Below the pieces are notes generated by a model. That model did not search any database and was not told the origin of the DNA. It saw only the letters and a program-made list of their open reading frames with translations. Made by a program: the position numbers and the translations under genes. From CAVQSS01 sp963746605 (GTDB lineage: Bacteria; Desulfobacterota; RBG-13-43-22), in the NCBI GenBank assembly GCA_963746605.1, contig CAVVCH010000002.1, positions 1-64,000 of the forward strand: a stretch of 64,000 nt of DNA. Direction: 5' to 3'. Below are positions 43,461-52,189 of this stretch, in pieces. Positions within the stretch are counted from its first letter, which is position 1; every line of letters begins with the position of its first letter.

Positions 43461-46313
43461 ATGAAGATCTTACGGGTAGACATGTCCAAAGAAAAAATTA
43501 GCTTTGAAAATCTGGAGGAGCAATGGCAAGCCATTGGCGGCAGCGCCTTGATCGCCCGGATTATGAACCGTGAGGTCCCCCCTGATACGGATCCGTTGGG
43601 GTCGGAAAATCTTTTTATGGTGGCGGTCGGTCCGCTGGCGGGCACCGGCGCCCCCCAACTGGGGCGCATCTCTATCGGCGCCAAGAGTCCGTTGACGCTC
43701 GGCATAAAAGAGGCCAACGCCGGCGGACCGGCGGCTCAATGGCTCGACCGATTGGGGATCAGGGCCATTGTAGTTCAAGGGGCGCCGCCGATTAACCGGT
43801 TATACAACTTGTTTATATCCAAGAATACCTGCGCCCTCATTCCGGCCGATGAATATCGTGGGTTGAAGAATTATGAATTGGCGAGCCGACTGAGGAAGAA
43901 GTATGGAGAAAAAATAGCCATACTTTCCATCGGCCCGGCCGGAGAACGGAAATACAGAGGGGCCTCGGTTTCTTTGACCGATATTTTCGGGGACCCCTCG
44001 CGGAACGCCGCTCGGGGCGGGCTCGGCGCGGTCATGGGGTCCAAGGGCCTCAAGGCCGTGGTGATCGACCCGTCCGAGACCGTCCCCGTGGACTTGGCCG
44101 ATCCCGACCAATTTCGCCGGGTCGTAAGATCGTGGATCTACACCCTTAAGCACGATATCAGTTGCAGCCTCTATTCCCGTTTCGGTACTCCCTTTGCCGT
44201 AAGCAATTCGGCCAACCAGGGAAGCCTGACCTCGAATAACTACCATTCGGGTACGCCGGATAACTTCATCGCCGTGAGCGGTAACCGGATTCAGGAGCTG
44301 CTTTTTGAACGGGGCGGTAAAATGCATGGTTGCATGCCCGGTTGTGTGGTCCGCTGCTCGATCGTCTTCCCAGACCAAGAGGGAAAGAGGATTTGCTCCG
44401 CCTATGAATATGAAACCATCGCTTTGCTGGGAACCAATCTGGGGATTACGGACAATGACGCCATCGCCAGACTCAAATTTTTATGTGACGATCTGGGAAT
44501 GGATGCGATTGAAGCCGGGAGCAGCCTGGGGCTGGCGGCCGAGGCCGGAAAGATGAATTTTGGGGACGGGGAGGCGGCGGTCCGGCTTTTGGAGGAAATC
44601 GAGGGGGAAACCCCCCTGGGGCGGGCTTTGGGAAACGGGGTAGTGGCCACCGCCCGATACTTGCATATCGATCGGGTGCCGGCCTATAAAGGGCAGGCCC
44701 TTCCCGGGCATGATCCCCGGGCGGTCAAAGGGACCGGCGTGACCTACTTGACCAGTCCCATGGGTGCGGATCACACGGCCGGACTGACCTACAAGCTGCC
44801 GAAGCATAAAGACCAACAAGCCCGGAACTCACTGAAATCCCAGATTCAAGCCGCTACCTGTGATGCCTTCGGCTACTGTTTGAATGCGGTTCCGGGCGGC
44901 CGGGAAACGATCTATCCCTTTCTGGCCGATCTCCTGAAGGCCAGATACGGCCTGACTCTGACTGCGACGGACGTCATGGAAATCGGCAAGCAAACCCTTC
45001 GAGACCAGCTCGCTTTCAATGAACGGGCCGAGTTCAGCCGGATGGATTCGAAAGACGGGATTTTTATCCGGGAGGAACCCCTGACCCCGACCGGCCATAT
45101 TTTTGACGTGGCGGAAAAGGAGGTACAACAATTCTGGAAAGGATTGGATGCCTATCGGGAAGAGGAAAAAGTCTGGGAGGTTCGCATCCCGCCTTTGCCG
45201 GAGATGATGATCGGCGCCGGGGTAGCCCGAAATATGGGCCGACGCATCGGTCAACTGAAGGTTTCCCGGGTATTCCTGGTCACCGATCCTTTTATGCGTT
45301 CCCTGGGAAGGGCCGAAGAAGTTCGCCGGATTCTCGAGGCGAGCGGGATCTCTACGGTCATCTTTTCGGAGGTTGAGCCCGATCCTCCCCTGGAACTGAT
45401 TGAGCGGGCGGGAAAACTATACCGGGATGAAGGGTGCGATGCCATCCTGGGTCTGGGCGGCGGCAGTTCGATGGATACGGCCAAAACAATCGGACTTCGG
45501 GTAACCCACGCCGGTGAACTGAGAGAGTATGAAGGGATCGTGGGAGGAGGAGCCAAGATCAAGCCGGTCCTCCCACCGATCATCTGCCTGCCGACTACCT
45601 CAGGGACGGGAAGCGAGGTCAATCCTTGCGCGGTATTAACCGATAAGGAGAGAGACCTGAAGATCATATTGATGAATAATCATTTGATTCCAAAACTGGC
45701 GGTTATCGATCCCCTCTTTTGCAGGTCCATGCCGGCGGCCTTAACCGTCGAATCCGGAATAGATGCCCTGGCCCACTGCATCGAAGGATACGTTTCCCTG
45801 GCCACTCCCTATCACCCCTATTTTGAGGCCAATGCGGTCTATGGGGTAAAATTGATCGGACGCAGTCTGATCAAGGCCTATCAGGACGGAAACGATATCG
45901 CCGCCCGGACCGACATGTGCATGGCGGCCGTTTGTGGCGGCCTGGCCTTCCTCAAGGGACTGGGGTTGGGACATGCCCTTACCCACGTCCTGGGCGCCCG
46001 TTACCATATTCCTCATGGCCGGGCCGCCCAATACGGGTTGCTGTGTTTTGTGAAGGCCAACAAAGAGACCTGTAAAGAACCGTTTATCGACCTGGCCCAA
46101 CTCCTCAATCGCCGCAATGATCTGGAAGAGAGCCTGCTGGAGTTTTATCGCAAGCTGGATATTCCTATCAGCCTGAAGGCTTTGGGCCTATGCAGAGAAG
46201 ACTTGAAAAAACTCGCCTTTTATACTTCCAGGGATGCGGTAAATATGGCTACCGATCCTACCAGTCCCAGTCAACGGAAAATCTTGGAGCTGCTGTTGGA
46301 GATGTATGCGTAG
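43461..46313 (+). CDS. Fusion protein: aldehyde ferredoxin oxidoreductase - iron-containing alcohol dehydrogenase
   Basis: A single 950-residue frame joins two enzymes. Residues 1 to about 575 are an AOR-family tungsten/molybdenum-pterin oxidoreductase: N-terminal MKILRVDMSKEKISFE, GPLAGTGAPQLGR, SIGPAGERKYRGASVS, GLGAVMGSKGLKAV, and [4Fe-4S] cysteines C291, C295, C299 (HGCMPGCVVRC) and C473 (AFGYCLNA). Residues about 580-950 are a group III alcohol dehydrogenase: NAD-binding LGLGGGSSMDTAK (666-669), LPTTSGTGSEVNP, and metal ligands D768, H772, H838 and H852 in the usual spacing. Both halves look catalytically complete. It could reduce acids through aldehydes to alcohols or the reverse. The start at 43461 follows GAGGAG. 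Confidence 0.9.
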   Translation: MKILRVDMSKEKISFENLEEQWQAIGGSALIARIMNREVPPDTDPLGSENLFMVAVGPLAGTGAPQLGRISIGAKSPLTLGIKEANAGGPAAQWLDRLGIRAIVVQGAPPINRLYNLFISKNTCALIPADEYRGLKNYELASRLRKKYGEKIAILSIGPAGERKYRGASVSLTDIFGDPSRNAARGGLGAVMGSKGLKAVVIDPSETVPVDLADPDQFRRVVRSWIYTLKHDISCSLYSRFGTPFAVSNSANQGSLTSNNYHSGTPDNFIAVSGNRIQELLFERGGKMHGCMPGCVVRCSIVFPDQEGKRICSAYEYETIALLGTNLGITDNDAIARLKFLCDDLGMDAIEAGSSLGLAAEAGKMNFGDGEAAVRLLEEIEGETPLGRALGNGVVATARYLHIDRVPAYKGQALPGHDPRAVKGTGVTYLTSPMGADHTAGLTYKLPKHKDQQARNSLKSQIQAATCDAFGYCLNAVPGGRETIYPFLADLLKARYGLTLTATDVMEIGKQTLRDQLAFNERAEFSRMDSKDGIFIREEPLTPTGHIFDVAEKEVQQFWKGLDAYREEEKVWEVRIPPLPEMMIGAGVARNMGRRIGQLKVSRVFLVTDPFMRSLGRAEEVRRILEASGISTVIFSEVEPDPPLELIERAGKLYRDEGCDAILGLGGGSSMDTAKTIGLRVTHAGELREYEGIVGGGAKIKPVLPPIICLPTTSGTGSEVNPCAVLTDKERDLKIILMNNHLIPKLAVIDPLFCRSMPAALTVESGIDALAHCIEGYVSLATPYHPYFEANAVYGVKLIGRSLIKAYQDGNDIAARTDMCMAAVCGGLAFLKGLGLGHALTHVLGARYHIPHGRAAQYGLLCFVKANKETCKEPFIDLAQLLNRRNDLEESLLEFYRKLDIPISLKALGLCREDLKKLAFYTSRDAVNMATDPTSPSQRKILELLLEMYA

Positions 46314-46588
46314 TTGCGAAACGCCTCGCTTCATGAAGTCCGGGGGAAGACGGGATTCCGGACTTCTAACCCGGGCCTAAAGTTTCTAATTCAATCGATT
46401 CAGGCCCTTTCCCTCTAATAAAACATCTTTTTAAGTTCTCATGGAAAACTCAAAGTTTTCATGGTGCCGGCGAAAAATATTTGAATAAATTCGAATAATA
46501 AGTTAAATTAATAGATTGGACTGAAAGAAATGACGTTATCCTTTCAGCCGCCCGGTGGCTGTTGAAAGCGGGGGATTTACTTAGCGTT
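46314..46588. other. AT-rich regulatory interval before xseA
   Basis: It contains a palindrome (GAAGTCCGG / CCGGACTTC, about 46338-46369) that may end the fusion gene transcript, a probable promoter at 46491-46519, and a small hairpin CAGCC / GGCTG at about 46551-46563. No gene is visible. Confidence 0.5.
46491..46519 (+). promoter_or_regulatory. Probable promoter of the xseA-xseB-ispA-dxs region
   Basis: TTGAAT (46491-46496) and TAAATT (46514-46519) are 17 bases apart in an AT-rich stretch about 70 bases before the xseA start. Confidence 0.4.
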
Positions 46589-47935
46589 ATGTCTTTAAAC
46601 GATAAAATTTACACCGTTTCCGAGCTGACCCGGGAGATCAAGGAAATCCTCGAGGAAGAGTTTCCCTTCATCTGGGTGGAAGGGGAGATATCCAATTTTC
46701 GGGTGCCGCCGAGCGGCCATTTTTATTTCACCCTGAAGGACGCGTCCAGCCAACTGCGGACGGTTTTTTTTCGATCCGGCCAGGGGACCCTCAACTTCCT
46801 CCCCGAAGACGGCCTCCAGGTGCTGTGCCTGGGACGGGTCAGCGTTTATGCCGGGCGGGGAGAATACCAGATCATCCTGGAACGGATGGAGCTCAAGGGG
46901 TGGGGCGCCCTGCAGCTGGCCTTCGAGCGGCTTAAGGAAAAACTGCAACAGGAAGGGCTTTTCGATCCGCAGCGGAAGAAGCCCCTCCCGGTTCTTCCCC
47001 GGAAGGTGGCCGTGATCACTTCCCCAACTGGCGCGGCGGTCCGGGATTTTTTGAGGATCCTTTACCGGCGCTTTGAAAATATCCAGACCTTTGTCTGCCC
47101 CGTTCTGGTCCAGGGGGAAAGTGCCTCCCAGGAAATCGCCGAGGCCATCAAGAACTTGAATCGCTGCGATCTGGGGATTGAAGTCATCGTCCTGGCCAGG
47201 GGAGGGGGGTCCATCGAGGATTTGTGGGCTTTTAACGAAGAGCGGGTGGCCCGGGCCATGGCCGCCTCCGGCATCCCGATCATCTCCGCCGTGGGCCATG
47301 AAGTGGATTTCACCATCGCCGATTTTGTGGCCGACCTGCGGGCCTCCACGCCCTCGGCGGCGGCGGAAATCCTGGTCCGGCCTCAGGGGGAGTTGGAAAC
47401 GGCGTTGGACGATTTTTACGGCCGTCTGGAATGGCTGTTGGCCCAAAGGTTGAATCGGTTGCAGGAAAAACTGTTTCATCTGCGGAAACGCTTGGCAGAT
47501 CCTCGCCGCCGCTGGGTGGAGCTATCGCAGCGTCTGGATGATTATGCGGTCCGGCTGCGGCTGGCCTTGACCAGCGGTCTCCATCAAAAGGCCATTCGCC
47601 TGGGGTGGACCGGAGAGCGATTATTCGGCCTCAGCCCCAGGGAAACTCTAAGGGTTCGTAGTGCCCAGTTGGACACCCTGCTGATCAAGCTCCAGGGGCA
47701 TACCCGGCCGCTGCTCCACCGCTGGGGATTGGAAATGAAACGGGCCGAGAATACGCTCCGGGCCTTGAACCCCTGGGCCGTCCTCTCCCGGGGCTACGCC
47801 CTGGCCAGAACCCTGCCGGAAATGCGGGTAATACGGGAGGCAGACCGCCTTCGGCCCGGTCAGGCCATCCGGGTCCAGGTGGCTCAAGGGGCGATGGATT
47901 GCCGGGTCGAAGAAATATTAGCCAAAAATGAATGA
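46589..47935 (+). CDS. xseA: Exodeoxyribonuclease VII large subunit
   Basis: The protein has 448 residues. The N-terminal OB fold is IYTVSELTREIKEILEEEFP and WVEGEISNFRVPPSGHFYFT. The catalytic domain shows VAVITSPTGAAVRDFLRIL, LARGGGSIEDLWAFNEE and SAVGHEVDFTIADFVADLRA, followed by a long helical region and the C-terminal SRGYALAR motif. The start MSLNDKIYT is chosen over a TTG 27 bases upstream. It degrades single-stranded DNA with XseB, whose gene follows. Confidence 0.95.
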   Translation: MSLNDKIYTVSELTREIKEILEEEFPFIWVEGEISNFRVPPSGHFYFTLKDASSQLRTVFFRSGQGTLNFLPEDGLQVLCLGRVSVYAGRGEYQIILERMELKGWGALQLAFERLKEKLQQEGLFDPQRKKPLPVLPRKVAVITSPTGAAVRDFLRILYRRFENIQTFVCPVLVQGESASQEIAEAIKNLNRCDLGIEVIVLARGGGSIEDLWAFNEERVARAMAASGIPIISAVGHEVDFTIADFVADLRASTPSAAAEILVRPQGELETALDDFYGRLEWLLAQRLNRLQEKLFHLRKRLADPRRRWVELSQRLDDYAVRLRLALTSGLHQKAIRLGWTGERLFGLSPRETLRVRSAQLDTLLIKLQGHTRPLLHRWGLEMKRAENTLRALNPWAVLSRGYALARTLPEMRVIREADRLRPGQAIRVQVAQGAMDCRVEEILAKNE

Positions 47936-47943
47936 ATTTTTAT

Positions 47944-48003
47944 TTAGATTCTTAGATCCATTGTGAAAGACAAATTCTCAGAACAATGGATCTAAGAATC
48001 TAA
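47944..48003. repeat. 60-base hairpin between xseA and xseB
   Basis: TTAGATTCTTAGATCCATTG(T) and (A)CAATGGATCTAAGAATCTAA are perfect 21-base inverted repeats with an 18-base spacer. It lies within what should be one operon, so it is more likely a palindromic repeat or RNA stability element than a full terminator. Confidence 0.75.
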
Positions 48004-48021
48004 CAGGGGAGGAGAAAGCCG

Positions 48022-48273
48022 TTGGCTAAGGAGACCTTTGAAGATTCCTTTAAAAAGCTGGAGAAAATCATCGCTAAAATGGAGGGCGGGGATCTTCCCT
48101 TGGAGGAGACTCTCAAACTGTATGAAGAGGGGATGCGTCTCTACACCCACTGTTCTCAGAAATTGACCGAGGTCCAGAAAAAAGTGGAACTGCTCAGCCA
48201 AACCTCGGAAGGCAAACTGGCGGGAAAGCCTTTTCCGATGGATGAGGAAGAGGAGGATGGAGATGGGGGCTAA
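48022..48273 (+). CDS. xseB: Exodeoxyribonuclease VII small subunit
   Basis: The protein has 83 residues and starts with TTG after AGGGGAGGAGAA. It has the family pattern FEDSFKKLEKIIAKMEGGDL, PLEETLKLYEEGMRL and CSQKLTEVQKKVELL: a helical bundle that wraps the long helices of XseA. The acidic tail EEEEDGDGG is poorly conserved. Confidence 0.93.
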   Translation: MAKETFEDSFKKLEKIIAKMEGGDLPLEETLKLYEEGMRLYTHCSQKLTEVQKKVELLSQTSEGKLAGKPFPMDEEEEDGDGG

Positions 48274-48522
48274 CGGGACGCTGAAACAAAGCGGGGCCAA
48301 GGCGTTAGGAGCTGTAAATAAATAACCTTGACAAAGCGACACTACACCCGTTCGCCCTGAGCTTGTCGAAGGGTGAACGATACGGTCATGCTTCGACAGG
48401 CTCAGCATGAACGGAGATACCGCGGCATTGTACAGCTTATTTCTTGACGGCTTCTTAGCAGACTCGAAACTCGGAATCCGAAACAAATTCAAATGATAGA
48501 TTAAAAATATAGATAAGTCCTT
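48274..48522. repeat. Interval with widespread TTCGACAAGCTCAG repeat and a CGAAATCC-family repeat
   Basis: At about 48349-48416, CCGTTCGCCCTGAGCTTGTC ... and CATGCTTCGACAGGCTCAGC are inverted parts of a repeat found between genes in very many bacteria. At 48464-48497 a CGAAATCC-family copy reads ACTCGAAACTCGGAATCCGA then AACAAATTCAAATG. No gene is visible before ispA. Confidence 0.65.
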
Positions 48523-49446
48523 ATGGATGACAACGGTATAACATTTCACTTAAGTCCGGCAGTCAGTCGTTTGTTGGAAGACTACCGGGCCCGGGTAAAC
48601 CGGGCCCTGCGGAAACATCTAACCGACCCGAATCGCTTCACCCATCGGGTTTTTCAAGCGATGGAGTACAGCCTCTTCGCCGGAGGAAAGCGGCTGCGGC
48701 CGATCCTCTGTTTGTTGGCCTGCCGGCTGGTGCAGGGCCGGACGATTCAGGCCCTGCCGGTCGCTTGCGCCCTGGAATATATCCACACCTATTCCCTGAT
48801 CCATGATGATCTCCCGGCCCTGGATAACGACGATTTCCGACGTGGGCGGCCTAGTTGCCATCGGAAGTTCGGCGAGGCCACGGCCATTCTGGCCGGCGAT
48901 GCCCTGCTGACCGAGGCCTTTTCCCTGCTGAGCAGCCCCCGACCTCTAAAAGCCGTTTCCCCGGAAATCCGCCTGCAGTTGATCCGGGAAATAGCTCTGG
49001 CCTCCGGCCTGGCCGGTATGATCGGGGGACAGGAAGCCGATCTGGCCGGTGAGAAAAAAAAGGTCTCCCTGACCTACCTGCAGGACCTGCACCAAAAGAA
49101 AACCGGCAGCCTGATAGCGGCCTGCCTGGTCGGCGGAGGACTGATCGGCGGGGCAGACCCGGAGACGCTGAAGGCGCTGCGCAGTTTTGGTCTGCGAATC
49201 GGCCTGGCCTTTCAAATCCGGGACGACCTTTTAAATGTGGAAGGGTTGTTCCGGGTCACCGGTAAAGCCTCGGGAACCGATGTGCAGCGGAGCAAAGCGA
49301 CGTATCCGGCGAAAGTCGGGGTGGGGGTCTCCAGAGAAACGGCCCAAAACCTAGTGCAACAGGCGGTGGAAACCCTCCGGCCTTTTGGTCGAAAGGCTCG
49401 ACCCCTGGCGGAACTGGGGTATTATATGATCTCTCGAAACCGGTAA
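48523..49446 (+). CDS. ispA: Polyprenyl diphosphate synthase (farnesyl/geranylgeranyl type)
   Basis: The protein has 307 residues. The first aspartate-rich motif is SLIHDDLPALDNDDFRRGRP, and the second is FQIRDDLLNVEG, which has the DD but a shortened acidic set compared with DDxxD. GGKRLRPILCLLAC and KTGSLIAACLVGGG are conserved. Chain length (C15 or C20) cannot be read safely. Position before dxs is the usual isoprenoid arrangement. Confidence 0.9.
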   Translation: MDDNGITFHLSPAVSRLLEDYRARVNRALRKHLTDPNRFTHRVFQAMEYSLFAGGKRLRPILCLLACRLVQGRTIQALPVACALEYIHTYSLIHDDLPALDNDDFRRGRPSCHRKFGEATAILAGDALLTEAFSLLSSPRPLKAVSPEIRLQLIREIALASGLAGMIGGQEADLAGEKKKVSLTYLQDLHQKKTGSLIAACLVGGGLIGGADPETLKALRSFGLRIGLAFQIRDDLLNVEGLFRVTGKASGTDVQRSKATYPAKVGVGVSRETAQNLVQQAVETLRPFGRKARPLAELGYYMISRNR

Positions 49447-49536
49447 ATCCGGGGGGAGCCTCATCTGAATTTGCGAATCCCCGCTTCGCTCCGGGCGCAA
49501 CCCTAAACCGAAGAACAATCCAAACCGTCGGCAGTT

Positions 49537-51465
49537 ATGGAAACGAACAATACCTCAAACCACCCGAAACCGCTTTCCGAGATCTTAGCCACCCTCACCG
49601 GTCCGGAAGACCTGAAACGTTTTTCTCTGGCCCAATTGCGGGAACTGGCCGAAGAAATCAGGACCCTGATCATTCGAACCGTGTCCCGCAACGGAGGGCA
49701 TCTGGCGCCCAATTTGGGGGTGGTGGAATTGACCCTGGCCCTTCATTACGTCTTCAACAGCCCCCGGGACAAAATCGTCTGGGACGTAGGCCACCAATGT
49801 TATGCCCACAAACTGTTGACTGGTCGGGCCGGTGTTTTCTCCACCTTGAGGACCTACCAGGGCTTGAGCGGCTTTCCAAAAAGGGAGGAAAGTCCCCATG
49901 ATGCCTTCAATACCGGTCACAGCGGGACTTCCATTTCCGCGGCCCTGGGGATCGCCGTCGCCAAGGATCTGAAACGTGAGGCCGCCAAGGTGGTGGCCGT
50001 CATCGGGGACGGTTCCCTGACCGCCGGGGAGGCTTTCGAAGGTCTGAACCAAGCCGGGCACCTGAACAAGGACCTGATCGTGGTCCTCAACGATAATGAG
50101 ATGTCCATTTCCAACAATGTGGGTGCCCTTTCCTCCTTCCTGAGCAAACGATTGACCGGCAAAGGATTTGTCCAGTTTAAACGGGAAATGGAATCGTTTT
50201 TCAAATCCCTGCCGGGTATCGGGGAACCGATCCTCCAGTGGGCCAAAAAAAGTGAGGATTCCCTCACCGGTTTTTTTACCCCGGGAATGCTTTTTTCGGC
50301 TCTGCATTTTGATTACGTAGGGCCGGTCCGAGGGCACCGGTTGGAAAACCTTATCGAGACCTTTGAAAATATCCGTCATTTGGAGACCCCGGTCTTGGTC
50401 CACGTCTTGACCACCAAAGGGAAGGGCTATCCGCCGGCGGAAAAGGATCCCACCCGGTTCCATGGGGTCGGTCCTTTTGAGATAGAGAGCGGGGAGCCAG
50501 CCGAACTGAAAAGCGGCGCCCCGGTCAGCTATACCCGGGTCTTCGGGGAAACGGTAACGGCTTTAGCCGAAAGCGACCTCAGGGTGGTGGCGGTCACCGC
50601 CGCCATGTCCGAAGGAACGGGGCTGGATGTTTTTGCCCGGCGCTTTCCGCGGCGCTTTTTTGACGTAGGGATCGCCGAGCAGCATGCCGTCACCTTTGCC
50701 GCCGGGCTGGCCTCCGAAGGGTTGAGGCCCATCGTGGCCATCTACTCGACTTTTATGCAGCGGGCCTACGACCAGATCCTGCACGATGTCTGCCTGCCCG
50801 ACTTGCCGGTGGTTCTGGCCCTGGACCGGGGTGGGATTGTGGGTGAGGATGGTCCGACCCACCAGGGACTTTTCGACCTTTCCTATCTTCGCCCGCTCCC
50901 CAACCTGACCCTGATGGCTCCCAAGGATGAAAGGGAACTGCGGAACCTGCTGGCCTCGGCCTTGACTTATAACACCCCGGCGGCCATCCGCTACCCGCGG
51001 GGGGAAGGTCTGGGCGTCTCTTTGGAAGGGGAACCGGAAATCATTCCCCGGGGTCAATGGGAATGCCTGGAATCCGGGGAGCAGGCCGCTGTCTTGGCCG
51101 TGGGAAATATGGTGTACCCGGCCGTGCAGGCGGCTCGCCTATTGAAGGCCGAAGGGATTTCCGTAGCCGTGATCAATGCTCGTTTCATCAAGCCCCTGGA
51201 TGAAGTGCTGCTCCAGGAACTGGCCGGCCGGTTCCCGCTGCTGGTTACCGTGGAGGAAAATGTCCTTCTGGGGGGATTCGGAAGTGCCGTATTGGAAGCC
51301 CTGCCTCGATTGGGGAGAAGGAGGAACCGGATCCGATCCCTCGGAATCCCCGATCGTTTTATCACGCACGGCAGTCCTCGGGAACTGCGGCGACTTTACG
51401 GTTTGGATACGGAGGGCATCATGCAAGCCATCCGGGAGGAATGGAGTGGCCTCTCTCAGGTCTAA
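49537..51465 (+). CDS. dxs: 1-deoxy-D-xylulose-5-phosphate synthase
   Basis: First step of the MEP isoprenoid pathway, 642 residues. Thiamine diphosphate-binding motifs: VGHQCYAHKLLTGR, HSGTSISAALGIAVA, VAVIGDGSLTAGEAFEGLNQ and VVLNDNEMSISNNVGALS. The transketolase pyrimidine domain has DVGIAEQHAVTFAAGLA and ALDRGGIVGEDGPTHQGLFD. The C-terminus overlaps the tlyA start by 20 bases. Confidence 0.96.
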   Translation: METNNTSNHPKPLSEILATLTGPEDLKRFSLAQLRELAEEIRTLIIRTVSRNGGHLAPNLGVVELTLALHYVFNSPRDKIVWDVGHQCYAHKLLTGRAGVFSTLRTYQGLSGFPKREESPHDAFNTGHSGTSISAALGIAVAKDLKREAAKVVAVIGDGSLTAGEAFEGLNQAGHLNKDLIVVLNDNEMSISNNVGALSSFLSKRLTGKGFVQFKREMESFFKSLPGIGEPILQWAKKSEDSLTGFFTPGMLFSALHFDYVGPVRGHRLENLIETFENIRHLETPVLVHVLTTKGKGYPPAEKDPTRFHGVGPFEIESGEPAELKSGAPVSYTRVFGETVTALAESDLRVVAVTAAMSEGTGLDVFARRFPRRFFDVGIAEQHAVTFAAGLASEGLRPIVAIYSTFMQRAYDQILHDVCLPDLPVVLALDRGGIVGEDGPTHQGLFDLSYLRPLPNLTLMAPKDERELRNLLASALTYNTPAAIRYPRGEGLGVSLEGEPEIIPRGQWECLESGEQAAVLAVGNMVYPAVQAARLLKAEGISVAVINARFIKPLDEVLLQELAGRFPLLVTVEENVLLGGFGSAVLEALPRLGRRRNRIRSLGIPDRFITHGSPRELRRLYGLDTEGIMQAIREEWSGLSQV

Positions 51466-52189
51466 ACAACGGTTGGACCACCTGCTGGTGGAAAGGGGAC
51501 TGGCCACATCTCTGGAAAAAGCCAAGGCCTTGATTTATGCCGGGGCGGTCTGGGTGGACCGGGCCCCGTCCGTCAAGCCGGGCAGGGCGGTCCCCCCCGA
51601 GGCCGCCCTGGTGGTTAAAGAGCCCGAATACCCCTATGTGAGTCGCGGTGGGGTCAAGTTAGCGCGGGCCCTGGATCATTTTGACCTGACCGTAGCGGGC
51701 AAAATCGCCCTGGACGTGGGGGCTTCCACCGGAGGGTTCACCCATTGTTTGCTTCTTCGGGGGGCCGTCCGGGTCCATGCCGTGGATGTCGGATACGGCC
51801 AGTTGGCCTGGACACTTAGACAGGACCCTCGGGTCCGGGTCCTGGAACGCCGCAACGCCCGCTACCTGAGCCTCGAAGATATAGGAGAAAGGGTCGATTT
51901 AGCCGTGATCGACGCTTCCTTCATCTCCCTTCGAATCATCATCCCCCCCCTGCTGGCGATCGTCAAGGCGGGGGGTGATATTCTTCCTTTGATCAAACCC
52001 CAATTCGAAGTCGGAAAAGGCAAGGTGGGGAAGGGGGGAGTGGTTCGTAATCCGGAAGATCGGGAAGAGGTCCTCCAATCCCTAATAGGCCACTTTCGGG
52101 AATCAGGCCTCCGGGTGGATGGACCCCTGGAGTCCCCCATCTTAGGGGCTAAAGGAAACCGGGAGTATTTTCTTCATTTGAAGCCATGA
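51446..52189 (+). CDS. tlyA: TlyA-family rRNA 2'-O-methyltransferase
   Basis: The protein has 247 residues from a GTG inside the dxs end, preceded by GGGAGGA. An S4 RNA-binding domain (RLDHLLVERGLATSLEKAKA) is followed by an FtsJ-type methyltransferase: YVSRGGVKLARALDHF, the SAM loop ALDVGASTGGFTHCLL, HAVDVGYGQLAW, and LPLIKPQFEVG carrying the catalytic Lys. TlyA methylates 16S and/or 23S rRNA. Its stop overlaps the next ATG. Confidence 0.93.
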   Translation: MASLRSKQRLDHLLVERGLATSLEKAKALIYAGAVWVDRAPSVKPGRAVPPEAALVVKEPEYPYVSRGGVKLARALDHFDLTVAGKIALDVGASTGGFTHCLLLRGAVRVHAVDVGYGQLAWTLRQDPRVRVLERRNARYLSLEDIGERVDLAVIDASFISLRIIIPPLLAIVKAGGDILPLIKPQFEVGKGKVGKGGVVRNPEDREEVLQSLIGHFRESGLRVDGPLESPILGAKGNREYFLHLKP

